NCBI GenBank assembly: GCA_945910005.1
Contig: OX246743.1
Location: 16,640,695 to 16,704,694 of the forward strand
Source of the DNA: Isoperla grammatica
Taxonomy: Eukaryota; Arthropoda; Insecta; Plecoptera; Perlodidae
Direction of reading: 5' to 3'
Length of the DNA: 64,000 bases
Part shown: one piece after another, positions 1-12,643 of the stretch
How the letters are laid out: every line of letters starts with the position of its first letter
Numbering within the stretch: the first letter of the stretch is position 1
Position numbers and translations under genes: made by a program
Notes under the pieces: model-generated
The model's database searches: none
What the model was told of the DNA's origin: nothing
The model's input: only the letters and a program-made list of their open reading frames with translations

Positions 1-3000
1 TCCTCACACTTCTCCCCTCCTGGTATCTCCATCTCGACCACCCGGACAAAGATATTCAGTCAGTGGGTTAACAAGGTGGCGGGCTCTGGCGTCATTTAGA
101 CTAACACGCGTCAAGGGTTAATACTAAGACATCCTCACACTTCTCCCCTCCTGGTATCTCCATCTCGACCACCCGGACAAAGATATTCAGTCAGTGGGTT
201 AACAAGGTGGCGGGCTCTGGCGTCATTTAGACTAACACGCGTCAAGGGTTAATACTAAGACATCCTCACACTTCTCCCCTCCTGGTATCTCCATCTCGAC
301 CACCCGGACAAAGATATTCAGTCAGTGGGTTAACAAGGTGGCGGGCTCTGGCGTCATTTAGACTAACACGTGGCAAGGTTTAATACTAAGACATCCTCAC
401 ACTTCTCCCCTCCTGGTATCTCCATCTCGACCACCTGGACAAAGATATTCAGTCAGTGGGTCAACAAGGTGGCGGGCTCTGGCGTCATTTAGACCAACAC
501 GCGTCAAGGGTTAATACTAAGACATCCTCACACTTCTCCCCTCCTGGTATCTCCATCTCGACCACCTGGACAAAGATATTCAGTCAGTGGGTTAACAAGG
601 TGGCGGGCTCTGGCGTCATTTAGACTAACACGCGTCAAGGGTTAATACTAAGACATCCTCACACTTCTCCCCTCCTGGTATCTCCATCTCGACCACCTGG
701 ACAAAGATATTGAGTCAGTGGGTTAACAAGGTGGCGGGCTCTGGCGTCATTTAGACTAACACGCGTCAAGGGTTAATACTAAGACATCCTCACACTTCTC
801 CCCTCCTGGTATCTCCATCTCGACCACCTGGACAAAGATATTCAGTCAGTGGGTTAACAAGGTGGCGGGCTCTGGCGTCATTTAGACTAACACGCGTCAA
901 GGGTTAATACTAAGACATCCTCACACTTCTCCCCTCCTGGTATCTCCATCTCGACCACCTGGACAAAGATATTCAGTCAGTGGGTTAACAAGGTGGCGGG
1001 CTCTGGCGTCATTTAGACTAACACGCGTCAAGGGTTAATACTAAGACATCCTCACACTTCTCCCCTCCTGGTATCTCCATCTCGACCACCCGGACAAAGA
1101 TATTCAGTCAGTGGGTTAACAAGGTGGCGGGCTCTGGCGTCATTTAGACTAACACGCGTCAAGGGTTAATACTAAGACATCCTCACACTTCTCCCCTCCT
1201 GATATCCCCATCTCGACCACCCGGACAAAGATATTCAGTCAGTGGGTTAACAAGGTGGCGGGCTCTGGCGTCATCTAGACTAACACGCGTCAAGGGTTAA
1301 TACTAAGACATCCTTACACTTCTCCCCTCCTGGTATCTCCATCTCGACCACCTGGACAAAGATATTCAGTCAGTGGGTTAACAAGGTGGCGGGCTCTGGC
1401 GTCATTTAGACTAACACGCGTCAAGGGTTAATACTAAGACATCCTCACACTTCTCCCCTCCTGGCATCTCCATCTCGACCACCCGGACAAAGATATTCAG
1501 TCAGTGGGTTAACAAGGTGGCGGGCTCTGGCGTCATTTAGACTAACACGCGTCAAGGGTTAATACTAAGACATCCTCACACTTCTCCCCTCCTGATATCT
1601 CCATCTCGACCACCCGGACAAAGATATTCAGTCAGTGGGTTAACATGGTGGCGGGCTCTGGCGTCATGAACACGCGTCAAGGGTTAATACTAAGACATCC
1701 TCACACTTCTCCCCTCCTGGTATCTCCATCTCGACCACCCGGACAAAGATATTCAGTCAGTGGGTTAACAAGGTGGTGGGCTCTTGCGTCATTTAGACTA
1801 ACACGCGTCAAGGGTTAATACTAAGACATCCTCACACTTCTCCCCTCCTGATATCTCCATCTCGACCACCTGGACAAAGATATTCAGTCAGTGGGTTAGC
1901 ATGGTGGCGGGCTCTGGCGTCAATCACGCGTCAAGGGTTAATACTAAGACATCCTCATACTTCTCCCCTCCTGATATCTCCATCTCGACCACCTGGACAA
2001 AGATATTTAGTCTGTGGGTTAACATGGTGGCGGGCTCTGGCGTCATTTAGACTAACACGCGTCAAGGGTTAATACTAAGACATCCTCACACTTCTCCCCT
2101 CCTGATATCTCCATCTCGACCACCTGGACAAAGATATTTAGTCTGTGGGTTAACAAGGTGGCGGGCTCTGGCGTCATTTAGACTAACACGCGTCAAGGGT
2201 TAATACTAAGACATCCTCACACTTCTCCCCTCCTGGTATCTCCATCTCGACCACCCGGACAAAGATATTCAGTCAGTGGGTTAACAAGGTGGCGGGCTCT
2301 GGCTTCATTTAGACTAACACGCGTCAAGGGTTAATACTACGACATCCTCACACTTCTCCCCTCCTGGTATCTCCATCTCGACCACCCGGACAAAGATATT
2401 CAGTCAGTGGGTTAACAAGGTGGCGGGCTCTGGCGTCATTTAGACTAACACGCGTCAAGGGTTAATACTAAGACATCCTCACACTTCTCCCCTCCTGGTA
2501 TCTCCATCTCGACCACCCGGACAAAGATATTCAGTCAGTGGGTTAACAAGGTGGCGGGCTCTGGCGTCATTTAGACTAACACGCGTCAAGGGTTAATACT
2601 AAGACATCCTCACACTTCTCCCCTCCTGGCATCTCCATCTCGACCACCCGGACAAAGATATTCAGTCAGTGGGTTAACAAGGTGGCGGGCTCTGGCGTCA
2701 TTTAGACTAACACGCGTCAAGGGTTAATACTAAGACATCCTCACACTTCTCCCCTCCTGATATCTCCATCTCGACCACCCGGACAAAGATATTCAGTCAG
2801 TGGGTTAACATGGTGGCGGGCTCTGGCGTCATCTAGACTAACACGCGTCAAGGGTTAATACTAAGACATCCTCACACTTCTCTTCTCCTGGTATCTCCAT
2901 CTCGACCACCTGGACAAAGATATTCAGTCAGTGGGTTAACAAGGTGGCGGGCTCTGGCGTCATTTAGACTAACACGCGTCAAGGGTTAATACTAAGACAT

Positions 3001-5893
3001 CCTTACACTTCTCCCCTCCTGGTATCTCCATCTCGACCACCTGGACAAAGATATTCAGTCAGTGGGTTAACAAGGTGGCGGGCTCTGGCGTCATTTAGAC
3101 TAACACGCGTCAAGGGTTAATACTAAGACATCCTCACACTTCTCCCCTCCTGGTATCTCCATCTCGACCACCCGGACAAAGATATTCAGTCAGTGGGTTA
3201 ACAAGGTGGCGGGCTCTGGCGTCATTTAGACTAACACGCGTCAAGGGTTATCACTAAGACATCCTCACACTTCTCCCCTCCTGGTATCTCCATCTCGACC
3301 ACCTGGACAAAGATATTCAGTCAGTGGGTTAACATGGTGGCGGGCTCTGGCGTCATGAACACGCGTCAAGGGTTAATACCAAGACATCCTCACACTTCTC
3401 CCCTCCTGGTATCTCCATCTCGACCACCCGGACAAAGATATTCAGTCAGTGGGTTAACATGGTGGCGGGCTCTGGCGTCATGAACACGCGTCAAGGGTTA
3501 ATACCAAGACATCCTCACACTTCTCCCCTCCTGGTATCTCCATCTCGACCACCTGGACAAAGATATTCCGTCAGTGGGTTAACAAGGTGGCGGGCTCTGG
3601 CGTCATTTAGACTAACACGCGTCAAGGGTTAATACTAAGACATCCTCACACTTCTCCCCTCCTGGTATCTCCATCTCGACCACCCGGACAAAGATATTCA
3701 GTCAGTGGGTTAACAAGGTGGCGGGCTCTGGCGTCATTTAGACTAACACGCGTCAAGGGTTAATACCAAGACATCCTCACACTTCTCCCCTCCTGGTATC
3801 TCCATCTCGACCACCTGGACAAAGATATTCAGTCAGTGGGTTAACAAGGTGGCGGGCTCTGGCGTCATTTAGACTAACACGCGTCAAGGGTTAATACTAA
3901 GACATCCTGTGTATTTCTGGTTGTATAAACTGTGCTGGGATAAATAAATAATAATAATAATAATAAATAATAATCCTCACACTTCTCCCCTCCTGGTATC
4001 TCCATCTCGACCACCCGGACAAAGATATTCAGTCAGTGGGTTAACAAGGTGGCGGGCTCTGGCGTCATTTAGACTAACACGCGTCAAGGGTTATCACTAA
4101 GACATCCTCACACTTCTCCCCTCCTGGTATCTCCATCTCGACCACCTGGACAAAGATATTCAGTCAGTGGGTTAACATGGTGGCGGGCTCTGGCGTCATG
4201 AACACGCGTCAAGGGTTAATACCAAGACATCCTCACACTTCTCCCCTCCTGGTATCTCCATCTCGACCACCCGGACAAAGATATTCAGTCAGTGGGTTAA
4301 CATGGTGGCGGGCTCTGGCGTCATGAACACGCGTCAAGGGTTAATACCAAGACATCCTCACACTTCTCCCCTCCTGGTATCTCCATCTCGACCACCTGGA
4401 CAAAGATATTCCGTCAGTGGGTTAACAAGGTGGCGGGCTCTGGCGTCATTTAGACTAACACGCGTCAAGGGTTAATACTAAGACATCCTCACACTTCTCC
4501 CCTCCTGGTATCTCCATCTCGACCACCCGGACAAAGATATTCAGTCAGTGGGTTAACAAGGTGGCGGGCTCTGGCGTCATTTAGACTAACACGCGTCAAG
4601 GGTTAATACCAAGACATCCTCACACTTCTCCCCTCCTGGTATCTCCATCTCGACCACCCGGACAAAGATATTCAGTCAGTGGGTTAACAAGGTGGCGGGC
4701 TCTGGCGTCATTTAGACTAACACGCGTCAAGGGTTAATACTAAGACATCCTCACACTTCTCCCCTCCTGGTATCTCCATCTCGACCACCCGGACAAAGAT
4801 ATTCAGTCAGTGGGTTAACAAGGTGGCGGGCTCTGGCGTCATTTAGACTAACACGCGTCAAGGGTTATCACTAAGACATCCTCACACTTCTCCCCTCCTG
4901 GTATCTCCATCTCGACCACCTGGACAAAGATATTCAGTCAGTGGGTTAACATGGTGGCGGGCTCTGGCGTCATGAACACGCGTCAAGGGTTAATACCAAG
5001 ACATCCTCACACTTCTCCCCTCCTGGTATCTCCATCTCGACCACCTGGACAAAGATATTCCGTCAGTGGGTTAACAAGGTGGCGGGCTCTGGCGTCATTT
5101 AGACAAACACGCGTCAAGGGTTAATACTAAGACATCCTCACACTTCTCCCCTCCTGGTATCTCCATCTCGACCACCCGGACAAAGATATTCAGTCAGTGG
5201 GTTAACATGGTGGCGGGCTCTGGCGTCATGAACACGCGTCAAGGGTTAATACCAAGACATCCTCACACTTCTCCCCTCCTGGTATCTCCATCTCGACCAC
5301 CTGGACAAAGATATTCCGTCAGTGGGTTAACAAGGTGGCGGGCTCTGGCGTCATTTAGACTAACACGCGTCAAGGGTTAATACTAAGACATCCTCACACT
5401 TCTCCCCTCCTGGTATCTCCATCTCGACCACCCGGACAAAGATATTCAGTCAGTGGGTTAACAAGGTGGCGGGCTCTGGCGTCATTTAGACTAACACGCG
5501 TCAAGGGTTAATACCAAGACATCCTCACACTTCTCCCCTCCTGGTATCTCCATCTCGACCACCCGGACAAAGATATTCAGTCAGTGGGTTAACAAGGTGG
5601 CGGGCTCTGGCGTCATTTAGACTAACACGCGTCAAGGGTTAATACTAAGACATCCTCACACTTCTCCCCTCCTGGTATCTCCATCTCGACCACCCGGACA
5701 AAGATATTCAGTCAGTGGGTTAACAAGGTGGCGGGCTCTGGCGTCATTTAGACTAACACGCGTCAAGGGTTAATACTAAGACATCCTCACACTTCTCCCC
5801 TCCTGGTATCTCCATCTCGACCACCTGGACAAAGATATTCAGTCAGTGGGTTAACAAGGTGGCGGGCTCTGGCGTCATTTAGACTAACACGCG
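1..5893. repeat. 131-bp satellite array, about 45 copies
   Basis: Head-to-tail array with a 131-bp period (copies begin near 1, 132, 263 and so on). Copies differ by few substitutions. A recurring variant class lacks about 8 bp around the GTCATTTAGACTAAC segment and so gives a unit near 123 bp. The array is broken once, at 3909-3974. Variant marks such as a TTATCAC in place of TTAATAC recur near 3249, 4091 and 4865 together with the same neighbouring variants, so blocks of several units have been copied as higher-order repeats. No ORF of note runs through it. The left edge lies outside the window, so its full size is unknown. Confidence 0.97.
3909..3974. repeat. AT-rich insertion with (AAT)n interrupting the satellite
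   Basis: A 66-bp stretch unrelated to the 131-bp unit. It replaces the normal unit boundary and ends in a run of AAT/AATA microsatellite before the satellite resumes in phase at CCTCACAC. The tail resembles the 3' end of a small retroelement, but no body is recognisable. Confidence 0.7.
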
Positions 5894-6250
5894 GCAGATA
5901 CCAAAACCTGTTGTCGTTTCTGCTCTCCTGTTATCTGCACCTCGACTACCCGGACAAATTCAGTGTGTTAACGATGTGGCTGGGTTTGATCGGTCAGGGG
6001 CTTCGTTTATTCGTTCATAGTCGTCCCCTACCCTAGGGGCGCCCGTTGTTGCTAAGGATTTGTTTTCTTTATGGGAAATAACATGCAGAAACTGTTACCT
6101 GGCAACAACGAACCCCCCTAGGGGTTGGGGACTGCAATGAATTCCAGCCTTTGCTTCCGGATAACATGCGGGAATACATCCTCCCGTTTCTACCCTCCTG
6201 ATAGCTCCATTTCGATCACCCGGACACAGAGATTCTGTCATGCGTATGCG
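5894..6250. repeat. decayed satellite copies flanking a palindrome
   Basis: 5897-5989 and 6170-6243 are strongly diverged copies of the 131-bp unit; motifs such as ATCTCCATCTCGACCACCCGGACA are recognisable with many changes. Between them lies an imperfect palindrome with arms at 6020-6056 and 6096-6136 that share CCTAGGGG and GTTGTTGCyAxG cores. It looks like a small hairpin element inserted into an old edge of the array. Confidence 0.65.
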
Positions 6251-8583
6251 GAAATAGAGACAAGGGGTGCGGGTGATTTGGTATATTTACTTCAGTACCA
6301 ACCTGATAACAAAACCGTCCCCCGTATTAATTCGTGACAAACAGCTTTTTTACGAATGTGTATTTATTTTGACTGTCGACTTATTTCCATCATTGATGTG
6401 AAGTTCCGGTTTTGTTACGAGAAACCTCCCTCGCACGGCAATGCCGTATTGACGCGTACAACGTTAAAACACTTGTTGAATAACCTGGCCGGATTAAGAC
6501 ATTTGGCGCCCATAGGCTCAAAAGTAGATAGCCCCCCCCCCCCCCCCCCCGCCCCAAATTCAACATGCTAAAAAAACATATGCATGCATTTTCGGTAAAA
6601 AAAAGTAGGCAACTAATACATTGCAACTCAATAAATTGTATAACTTTACCGGCCCCAGTCTCGCCCGTTGAAAACTTAGGAGTTACACGCCTCGGCCCTC
6701 AGCGCATTTCGGCGCTGATGGGGGGGGGGGGGGTGGGGGGAGGGGGGGCGTTTTGGCGCCCCCTAAAATGTCAGCGCCCTAGACTCCAGCCTAGTTAGCG
6801 TATGCTTTAATACAGCCCTGCCTTCCACAAAAGCGAAATTGATTTGAAAGTCCCAGGGGAGGTACAACCAACATAATACTGGCTAAGTCACTTCGTTTGC
6901 TTTGAAACATTTTACTAACACGCTGTGTGAAAACAACGGGGACGGCGTTGACTGAGGTACAAATCGTTGGTTGAACATGACTGACGAGTCTTTGCTGTAT
7001 CATGATGATCGCAATGTGACTGATATGTGTCGTTGTGTCTGACTGAGGTAAGGTTTTGTTTGTTGAGAACACGCTCTCTGACTGGCTGAGTAAATTTGTT
7101 GGTTGTAAAACGAATATGACATCAGCAAGCCTGTGATGCTCTCTGACTGAGTGAACCTATTACGCTGTCTGCCTTAGCTCTTCAAGATGGTATCAACTAT
7201 CCATCTGCTCTAACACGGTCACATGTAGATGCAGTGCTCACCCGCCTAACTCTGTCCCGATCCAAGGTCGCTTAACTCGGGGTGCATCAATGTAAATCAA
7301 TCCCTTCGGGTATAAACCGTTGTTAAAATCGCAATGAAACTGTAAGACTGGGTTTATGCAAAGTAAGATGAACCAGTAAACCCCCAGAGAACGGAATCCA
7401 TTAAAACTTGGCAAAATGTTTAGCTCTACAATAATCGCTTGAAATTGCTTTTGTTGATATAGAATAATATAAACCATAATAATTGAAACTTGCGGATTTT
7501 CTGTCTCGAGCCGAATAATCGAGACTGTTGAATTGCAAGAAGTTTCATGTAAATGCGAAATTTATTTTATTTAATTTTTTTCTGATCACAGTTGAAATTG
7601 GAACATTTCTAAATTTCTTGATGTATAACATAGTGACTGCATACAATATGACCCTCCTTAATTACTGTTTTTATAAAAAATTAATAAGCGGTACAAAATA
7701 CGAGTATGTGTTGATGAACGATTTTATCTCGGCTAAAGAAAGAAAGAAACAAAACAAACAAAGAAGCCATTCGATTAATTCTCTCGCCCGCCATACAACA
7801 ACCATAGAATTCCTCGTCTTGTGAAAAGAACCCCCAAGACATCTCAAATAGATTAGGAATCGATTTAATCGAACAAAGTCCGAACCGTTTTTATACTCCA
7901 ACATCCTAAGTCAGTCATGAGGTCACCCTTACAAAGCGTTACTTAACAACTTCGATAAACTACAATAGTAAAACACTAAACAAAGTTTTACACAGATTGT
8001 TTTTTTTTCTCTCTGTGGTCAGTTTTTCGTGGCTTAGTTTTGGGATGTGGTTTGGCCATGTGGAACGCGTGTTTCCCTCGGAGAACGAGAACTTGTGGCC
8101 CTCGTACGTTAGCATTGAGATATTGACGAACAAAACGGAGCCCAAAGTGTTTTCCGTTATAGCGGCCGGCGTCGTTAGTCGCGAAGCCGGGATTTGTTGT
8201 ATATATATATATAAGAGTTGCTTTGCGGTTAAGGCAAAATATCTTTTCTGGAAGCTGCGTTTCTGCATATTAGGCGAGTTGGGTAAAGTAGCCGTGTTGG
8301 ACTTTCGTGCTCATTTGTTAGCTAGCTTACCCATGACGTCTCACCCATGACGCTTTTGACCTTGAAAAAAGAGTTTTCTGCGTTCAAAAATAATTATACA
8401 TACAAAATTATGCCTGGTCTATACATGGTTGTAATTGAAATATAAACAAACGTTTTTGATTTTTTTTTTTTTTAAATCTTGAACATACTTTCTTTTATCA
8501 TGAAAATGACTTTTTTGTTGGTATTTTACACATTTGTAAATCGCAATAATCGCAATTTTTCTATTTGGCGTGTTTGGTGTTCC
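6251..8583. other. no gene recognised; homopolymer tracts
   Basis: I see no conserved protein, RNA gene or clear element here. Short ORFs in several frames look like chance. A poly-C tract at about 6533-6550 and an interrupted poly-G tract at about 6719-6750 lie about 170 bp apart on the same strand. Each is next to a GGCGC-containing short palindrome, so the two could pair. Confidence 0.6.
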
Positions 8584-8861
8584 TTAAAGGGGTTCTCACC
8601 CGCTAGATTTATTTTTTATCATATGATCTACTGCACCACACCAATCGATAATGAACCATTTAACATCGTGAGTTGAAACCTGTGAATTGTTATTAATTAA
8701 TGAAATTTCTGGTCAACTTCCGCGGCGACTGTTGGTGTCAGCCAGCTTTTGGTGCGAGTGTACTCGAAGCGATATATCTAGTCGGCCTTGGTGTACTCCA
8801 TTCGACACCGCATAGCAGACCGCGTTCATTGTGCATGCGTTGACTATTTCCCCTCCCAATA

Positions 8862-8912
<51 letters not shown>

Positions 8913-9333
8913 TGGCTTACTTGACACCAACTCGACAGTCGACACCCGCCGACTCGACGTGCACAGCAACGCACAGCAACGCTCAAAACGAAATGGAGCA
9001 CCCGATTACACATCTTTATTTTGTACCTGAACGGAAGCTCCGATTACAAAACCAAAATAAACGAAATACGCAGAAAAGAAAGACGCAGCGAAAAGTATTA
9101 CATCATTTTTTTTTTGGAGCAGAATCCTCCAAGGTCCCAAGGCATACAGGTTGTCCCAATGCTATTTCTTATGGGAGATTTTCGCCGATGGGACCTAGCT
9201 CGAAAATCACTAACTTTGATATTTTTTTCCCGGGTTATGGTGAACCCGATTTCTTTTCATTTAGTCGCTAATTTCATAGCTAATCAGCCTTAGTTAAACA
9301 TATTTTTTTGGTGTAGTGGGTGAGAACCCCTTT
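8584..9333. mobile_element. TTAA-flanked terminal-inverted-repeat element, about 750 bp
   Basis: The left end reads TTAA then AGGGGTTCTCACCCGCTA at 8584-8605. The right end is its near-perfect reverse complement, TAGTGGGTGAGAACCCCT followed by TTAA at 9312-9333. TTAA target duplications are the hallmark of piggyBac-type transposition, but the terminal bases do not match the usual CCC start, so the superfamily is uncertain. No transposase ORF is present, so it is non-autonomous. The interior contains a (CT)n microsatellite at about 8863-8909. Confidence 0.75.
8863..8909. repeat. (CT)n microsatellite
   Basis: An uninterrupted run of about 23 CT dinucleotides inside the TTAA-flanked element. 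Confidence 0.95.
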
Positions 9334-9402
9334 AATAGGATTTAACAACTAAATGATTCTGAGCATTTTCAACGAAGTTAAAAGTGAACAAACCATCATG
9401 TT

Positions 9403-9487
9403 GCGAGCTGTTGTATTATTCGTGGGTTGTTTCGTCAAACTCTTTACCAACACGACGAAACAGCCCAGGAATAATACAACAGTTCGC
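9403..9487. repeat. hairpin with 34-bp arms
   Basis: Arms 9403-9436 and 9454-9487 are inverted complements with about four mismatches, separated by a 17-bp loop. No flanking TIR or target duplication is clear. It may be a remnant of a foldback element. Confidence 0.75.
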
Positions 9488-9756
9488 CTCTATGGGCCGT
9501 GAAAGCCTGTTTGGCTGCCATATGACGTGAATACATACACCCTATATAGCAAGTGGGTCCTGTATGACGCGTCTCATGAGGTGCCTGGCCCGCGTGGCCG
9601 TCTTCAAAGCGACGTAGGAATGTTCTTATATGCGATACTTGGAAAACATCTCGTCTCTCAAACAACGCAACGCAATCCGTTTGATTGAAATTCTTTATTT
9701 TTTCTTCTTCTCAGTTGGTGGACTGTGTTTTGCAGCACCTGCCATGAGCACCCTCA

Positions 9757-9845
9757 CTTGATTATTTGTTGTTTAACGACGTACTCGGCAACTGTGGTCA
9801 TATGACGTCGGGGGAGGATTGGAGAAAAGAAGGGACAAGTAGGAC
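9757..9845. repeat. dispersed repeat, copy 1
   Basis: This stretch (TTTGTTGTTTAACGACGTACTC and following, through GACGTCGGGGG) resembles 41117-41200 inside an intron of the receptor gene. The similarity is interrupted by small gaps. It is probably the conserved part of an interspersed retroelement. Confidence 0.55.
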
Positions 9846-9889
9846 GTAAAGGGGAGGACGTGGACGTGGACTGCCTTTCGTCTGGCTCC

Positions 9890-10085
9890 TCTATTGTGGT
9901 GCTACTTCTGAAGTATTTCCACAGCGATCTTGTGAATGCTGACGTCATAGATGATGAGTGAGTTAAAGTCAATCAGTGGACGGCTTTTTCAAATACTGTA
10001 ATTTGGTTGGTCAATGCCTCACTCATCTATGACGCCAGCATCCACAAGGTTGCCGTGGAGAACTACTTTAGTGCGTATGTTGGTA
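9890..10085. repeat. imperfect inverted repeat, about 70-bp arms
   Basis: The arm at 9890-9960 (containing TGCTGACGTCATAGATGATGAGTG) is the approximate reverse complement of 10017-10085, with a loop of about 55 bp. It looks like a degraded foldback MITE. Confidence 0.6.
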
Positions 10086-10239
10086 TTGGAAATGTGACGC
10101 AGCAGTGAGCGTTAAAATCAGTCTTGCTCACTCCACTCATCAGTGGAACAACAAGGGACATGTTTATAACGCACCGGCTTGTTTAGTGAAAAAGCGCGCG
10201 TGAAGGACCTTGATTCGCTATCACAGGGACGAACTATCG

Positions 10240-10264
10240 TGACGTCACGGTCTAACATGGCGGC
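10240..10264. promoter_or_regulatory. CRE palindrome plus YY1-like motif
   Basis: TGACGTCA at 10240-10247 is the consensus CREB/ATF palindrome. Seven bases downstream, AACATGGCGGC at 10254-10264 matches the YY1 core seen in TATA-less promoters. No coding exon was recognised downstream before the 61-bp array, so function as a promoter is only an inference. Confidence 0.3.
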
Positions 10265-10352
10265 TACAAAGAGTACTTGTGGTGGTCTTTGTTTACAAAC
10301 AACTGCAATGTCGTCCAATCCGCACAAAGCTAGACGAGCGAGCGGGTTACGT

Positions 10353-11516
10353 CAGTACTCCTTGGCTCTAAGGACAAGTGTTCCTGCTAGGGAGCGTATC
10401 TATAAGCTCTGCGATCAGTACTCCTTGGCTCTAAGGACAAGTGTTCCTGCTAGGAAGCGTATCTAAGCTCTGCGATCAGTACTCCTTGGCTCTAAGGACA
10501 AGTGTTCCTGCTAGGAAGCGTATCTAAGCTCTGCGATCAGTACTCCTTGGCTCTAAGGACAAGTGTTCCTGCTAGGAAGCGTATCTAAGCTCTGCGATCA
10601 GTACTCCTTGGCTCTAAGGACAAGTGTTCCTGCTAGGAAGCGTATCTAAGCTCTGCGATCAGTACTCCTTGGCTCTAAGGACAAGTGTTCCTGTTAGGAA
10701 GCGTATCTAAGCTCTGCGATCAGTACTCCTTGGCTCTAAGGACAAGTGTTCCTGCTAGGAAGCGTATCTAAGCTCTGCGATCAGTACTCCTTGGCTCTAA
10801 GGACAAGTGTTCCTGCTAGGAAGCGTATCTAAGCTCTGCGATCAGTACTCCTTGGCTCTAAGGACAAGTGTTCCTGCTAGGAAGCGTATCTAAGCTCTGC
10901 GATCAGTACTCCTTGGCTCTAAGGACAAGTGTTCCTGCTAGGAAGCGTATCTAAGCTCTGCGATCAGTACTCCTTGGCTCTAAGGACAAGTGTTCCTGCT
11001 AGGAAGCGTATCTAAGCTCTGCGATCAGTACTCCTTGGCTCTAAGGACAAGTGTTCCTGTTAGGAAGCGTATCTAAGCTCTGCGATCAGTACTCCTTGGC
11101 TCTAAGGACAAGTGTTCCTGCTAGGAAGCGTATCTAAGCTCTGCGATCAGTACTCATCCTTGGCTCTAAGGACAAGTGTTCATGCTAGGAAGCGTATCTA
11201 AGCTCTGCGATCAGTACTCCTTGGCTCTAAGGACAAGTGTTCCTGCTAGGAAGCGTATCTAAGCTCTGCGATCAGTACTCCTTGGCTCTAAGGACAAGTG
11301 TTCCTGCTAGGGAGCGTATCTAAGCTCTGCGATCAGTACTCCTTGGCTCTAAGGACAAGTGTTCCTGCTAGGAAGCGTATCTAAGCTCTGCGATCAGTAC
11401 TCCTTGGCTCTAAGGACAAGTGTTCCTGCTAGGAAGCGTATCTAAGCTCTGCGATCAGTACTCCTTGGCTCTAAGGACAAGTGTTCCTGCTAGGAAGCGT
11501 ATCTAAGCTCTGCGAT
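10353..11516. repeat. 61-bp tandem array, about 19 copies
   Basis: The unit begins CAGTACTCCTTGGCTCTAAG and ends AGCTCTGCGAT. The first copy is 63 bp because of an extra TA, and one copy near 11152 has a small CATC-type insertion. Otherwise copies are almost identical, which implies recent expansion or homogenisation. The edge sequence before and after is unique. Confidence 0.97.
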
Positions 11517-12317
11517 CGCGATAATAAGTTCGTTTGATTTTTCTACACCTGTGGAACTTTTTGCACTCATTTCATGTTATTTCATGGGGTAAATGGCACA
11601 AAAAAAAGTGTCGGTAAATCAAACGAATCTATTGTTGAACGAATGTTGTACTTCGCCGACGTTCGTACAGAAAAGGGTCTCCAACGTTTTGTACGTCAAG
11701 GTACATATTTTGTATATGAATTCGTTGAAAGGTTGCGCTGTAGCAATTTAATATCATGAGTGCGTTTGGTACTTTTGGCGTCTGGAAGCTTTCATTCAAT
11801 AAATATAAAATCGATTCGCTATAATATACTGTATGTATTATTGAATAAGTTTGAACGCAAATTTTATTACGAGTGAGGCAACCAAGTAACAAGTCTATTG
11901 GTTACACTATATGAATGTGTTTTCGTAATTTTTTTCGTTGGTTTTGCTTGGTTTTGAAATTACAAATTTTTTGTTTCAAAACGCTTATTCGAGTGAGCCG
12001 AACTTCTGTTTTATACGTAACGTTTGGCATCGAGTGTTAACCAAAAATTGATTTTGTTTTGGAATGGAAGCGAACATATTACGTATTTCAGATGCTCTTG
12101 CATACTCCATGTCACCATTTTGGACGACACATTACTTGTCTGCATATGTTGTACTGTTGAAGATCGAGTTGATCTAAAAACTGTTTTTGAGACGTCTGAT
12201 AAAGATTTCAGCTCACTTGACCGAACCGATGACCGAACCCTTGCATACAAACAATGTAAAGAATAGATAATACATTTGTATGAAACAAATGTCTTGGTCA
12301 GTGTCTAGAATAGCTGG
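11517..12317. other. no gene recognised
   Basis: AT-rich unique sequence. Short ORFs on both strands have no recognisable domain and no splice context. Confidence 0.6.
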
Positions 12318-12546
12318 ACTTAGATTCACAAAGACGCCTAAGAGCTAGGACGTCCTAGCTTAGGCAAATCTTGATTATATAAATCACGCATACTCGTTCT
12401 GCAATGTCATAAACCTAAATATAGTAAAATATCAACAATTTAACTAATAAAATGTGTAGTAATACCCAGAGATGATTTATCTTGATTTATTTAGCTAGGA
12501 TATGCCTAACAGGACAACTTAGCGTGGCACCTTTGTGAATCCAAGT
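12318..12546. mobile_element. MITE with ACTTAGATTCACAAAG-type ends
   Basis: The left end ACTTAGATTCACAAAG (12318) and the right end CTTTGTGAATCCAAGT (to 12546) are inverted repeats with about one mismatch. CCTAAG/CTTAG-type motifs extend the pairing inward. Length is about 229 bp, with an AT-rich interior and no ORF. An 8-bp target duplication is not clearly preserved. It lies about 100 bp left of the 44-bp minisatellite. Confidence 0.65.
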
Positions 12547-12643
12547 TCTGCCTGGTGTCCTACAGTCTTGTTTGAAACCACATATGCGTCTCGCTCCTTC
12601 GTACACACTGATGCACTTTGCTTCGGATCAGAGCCATCCAGCG

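Noticed and set aside
8788..9293. ORFs with long Ser-Leu repeats (plus) or Arg-Glu repeats (minus)
   Set aside because: They are translations of the (CT)n microsatellite inside a transposable element.
10353..11516. CRISPR array
   Set aside because: Units are contiguous and identical with no unique spacers, and the context is a eukaryotic genome.
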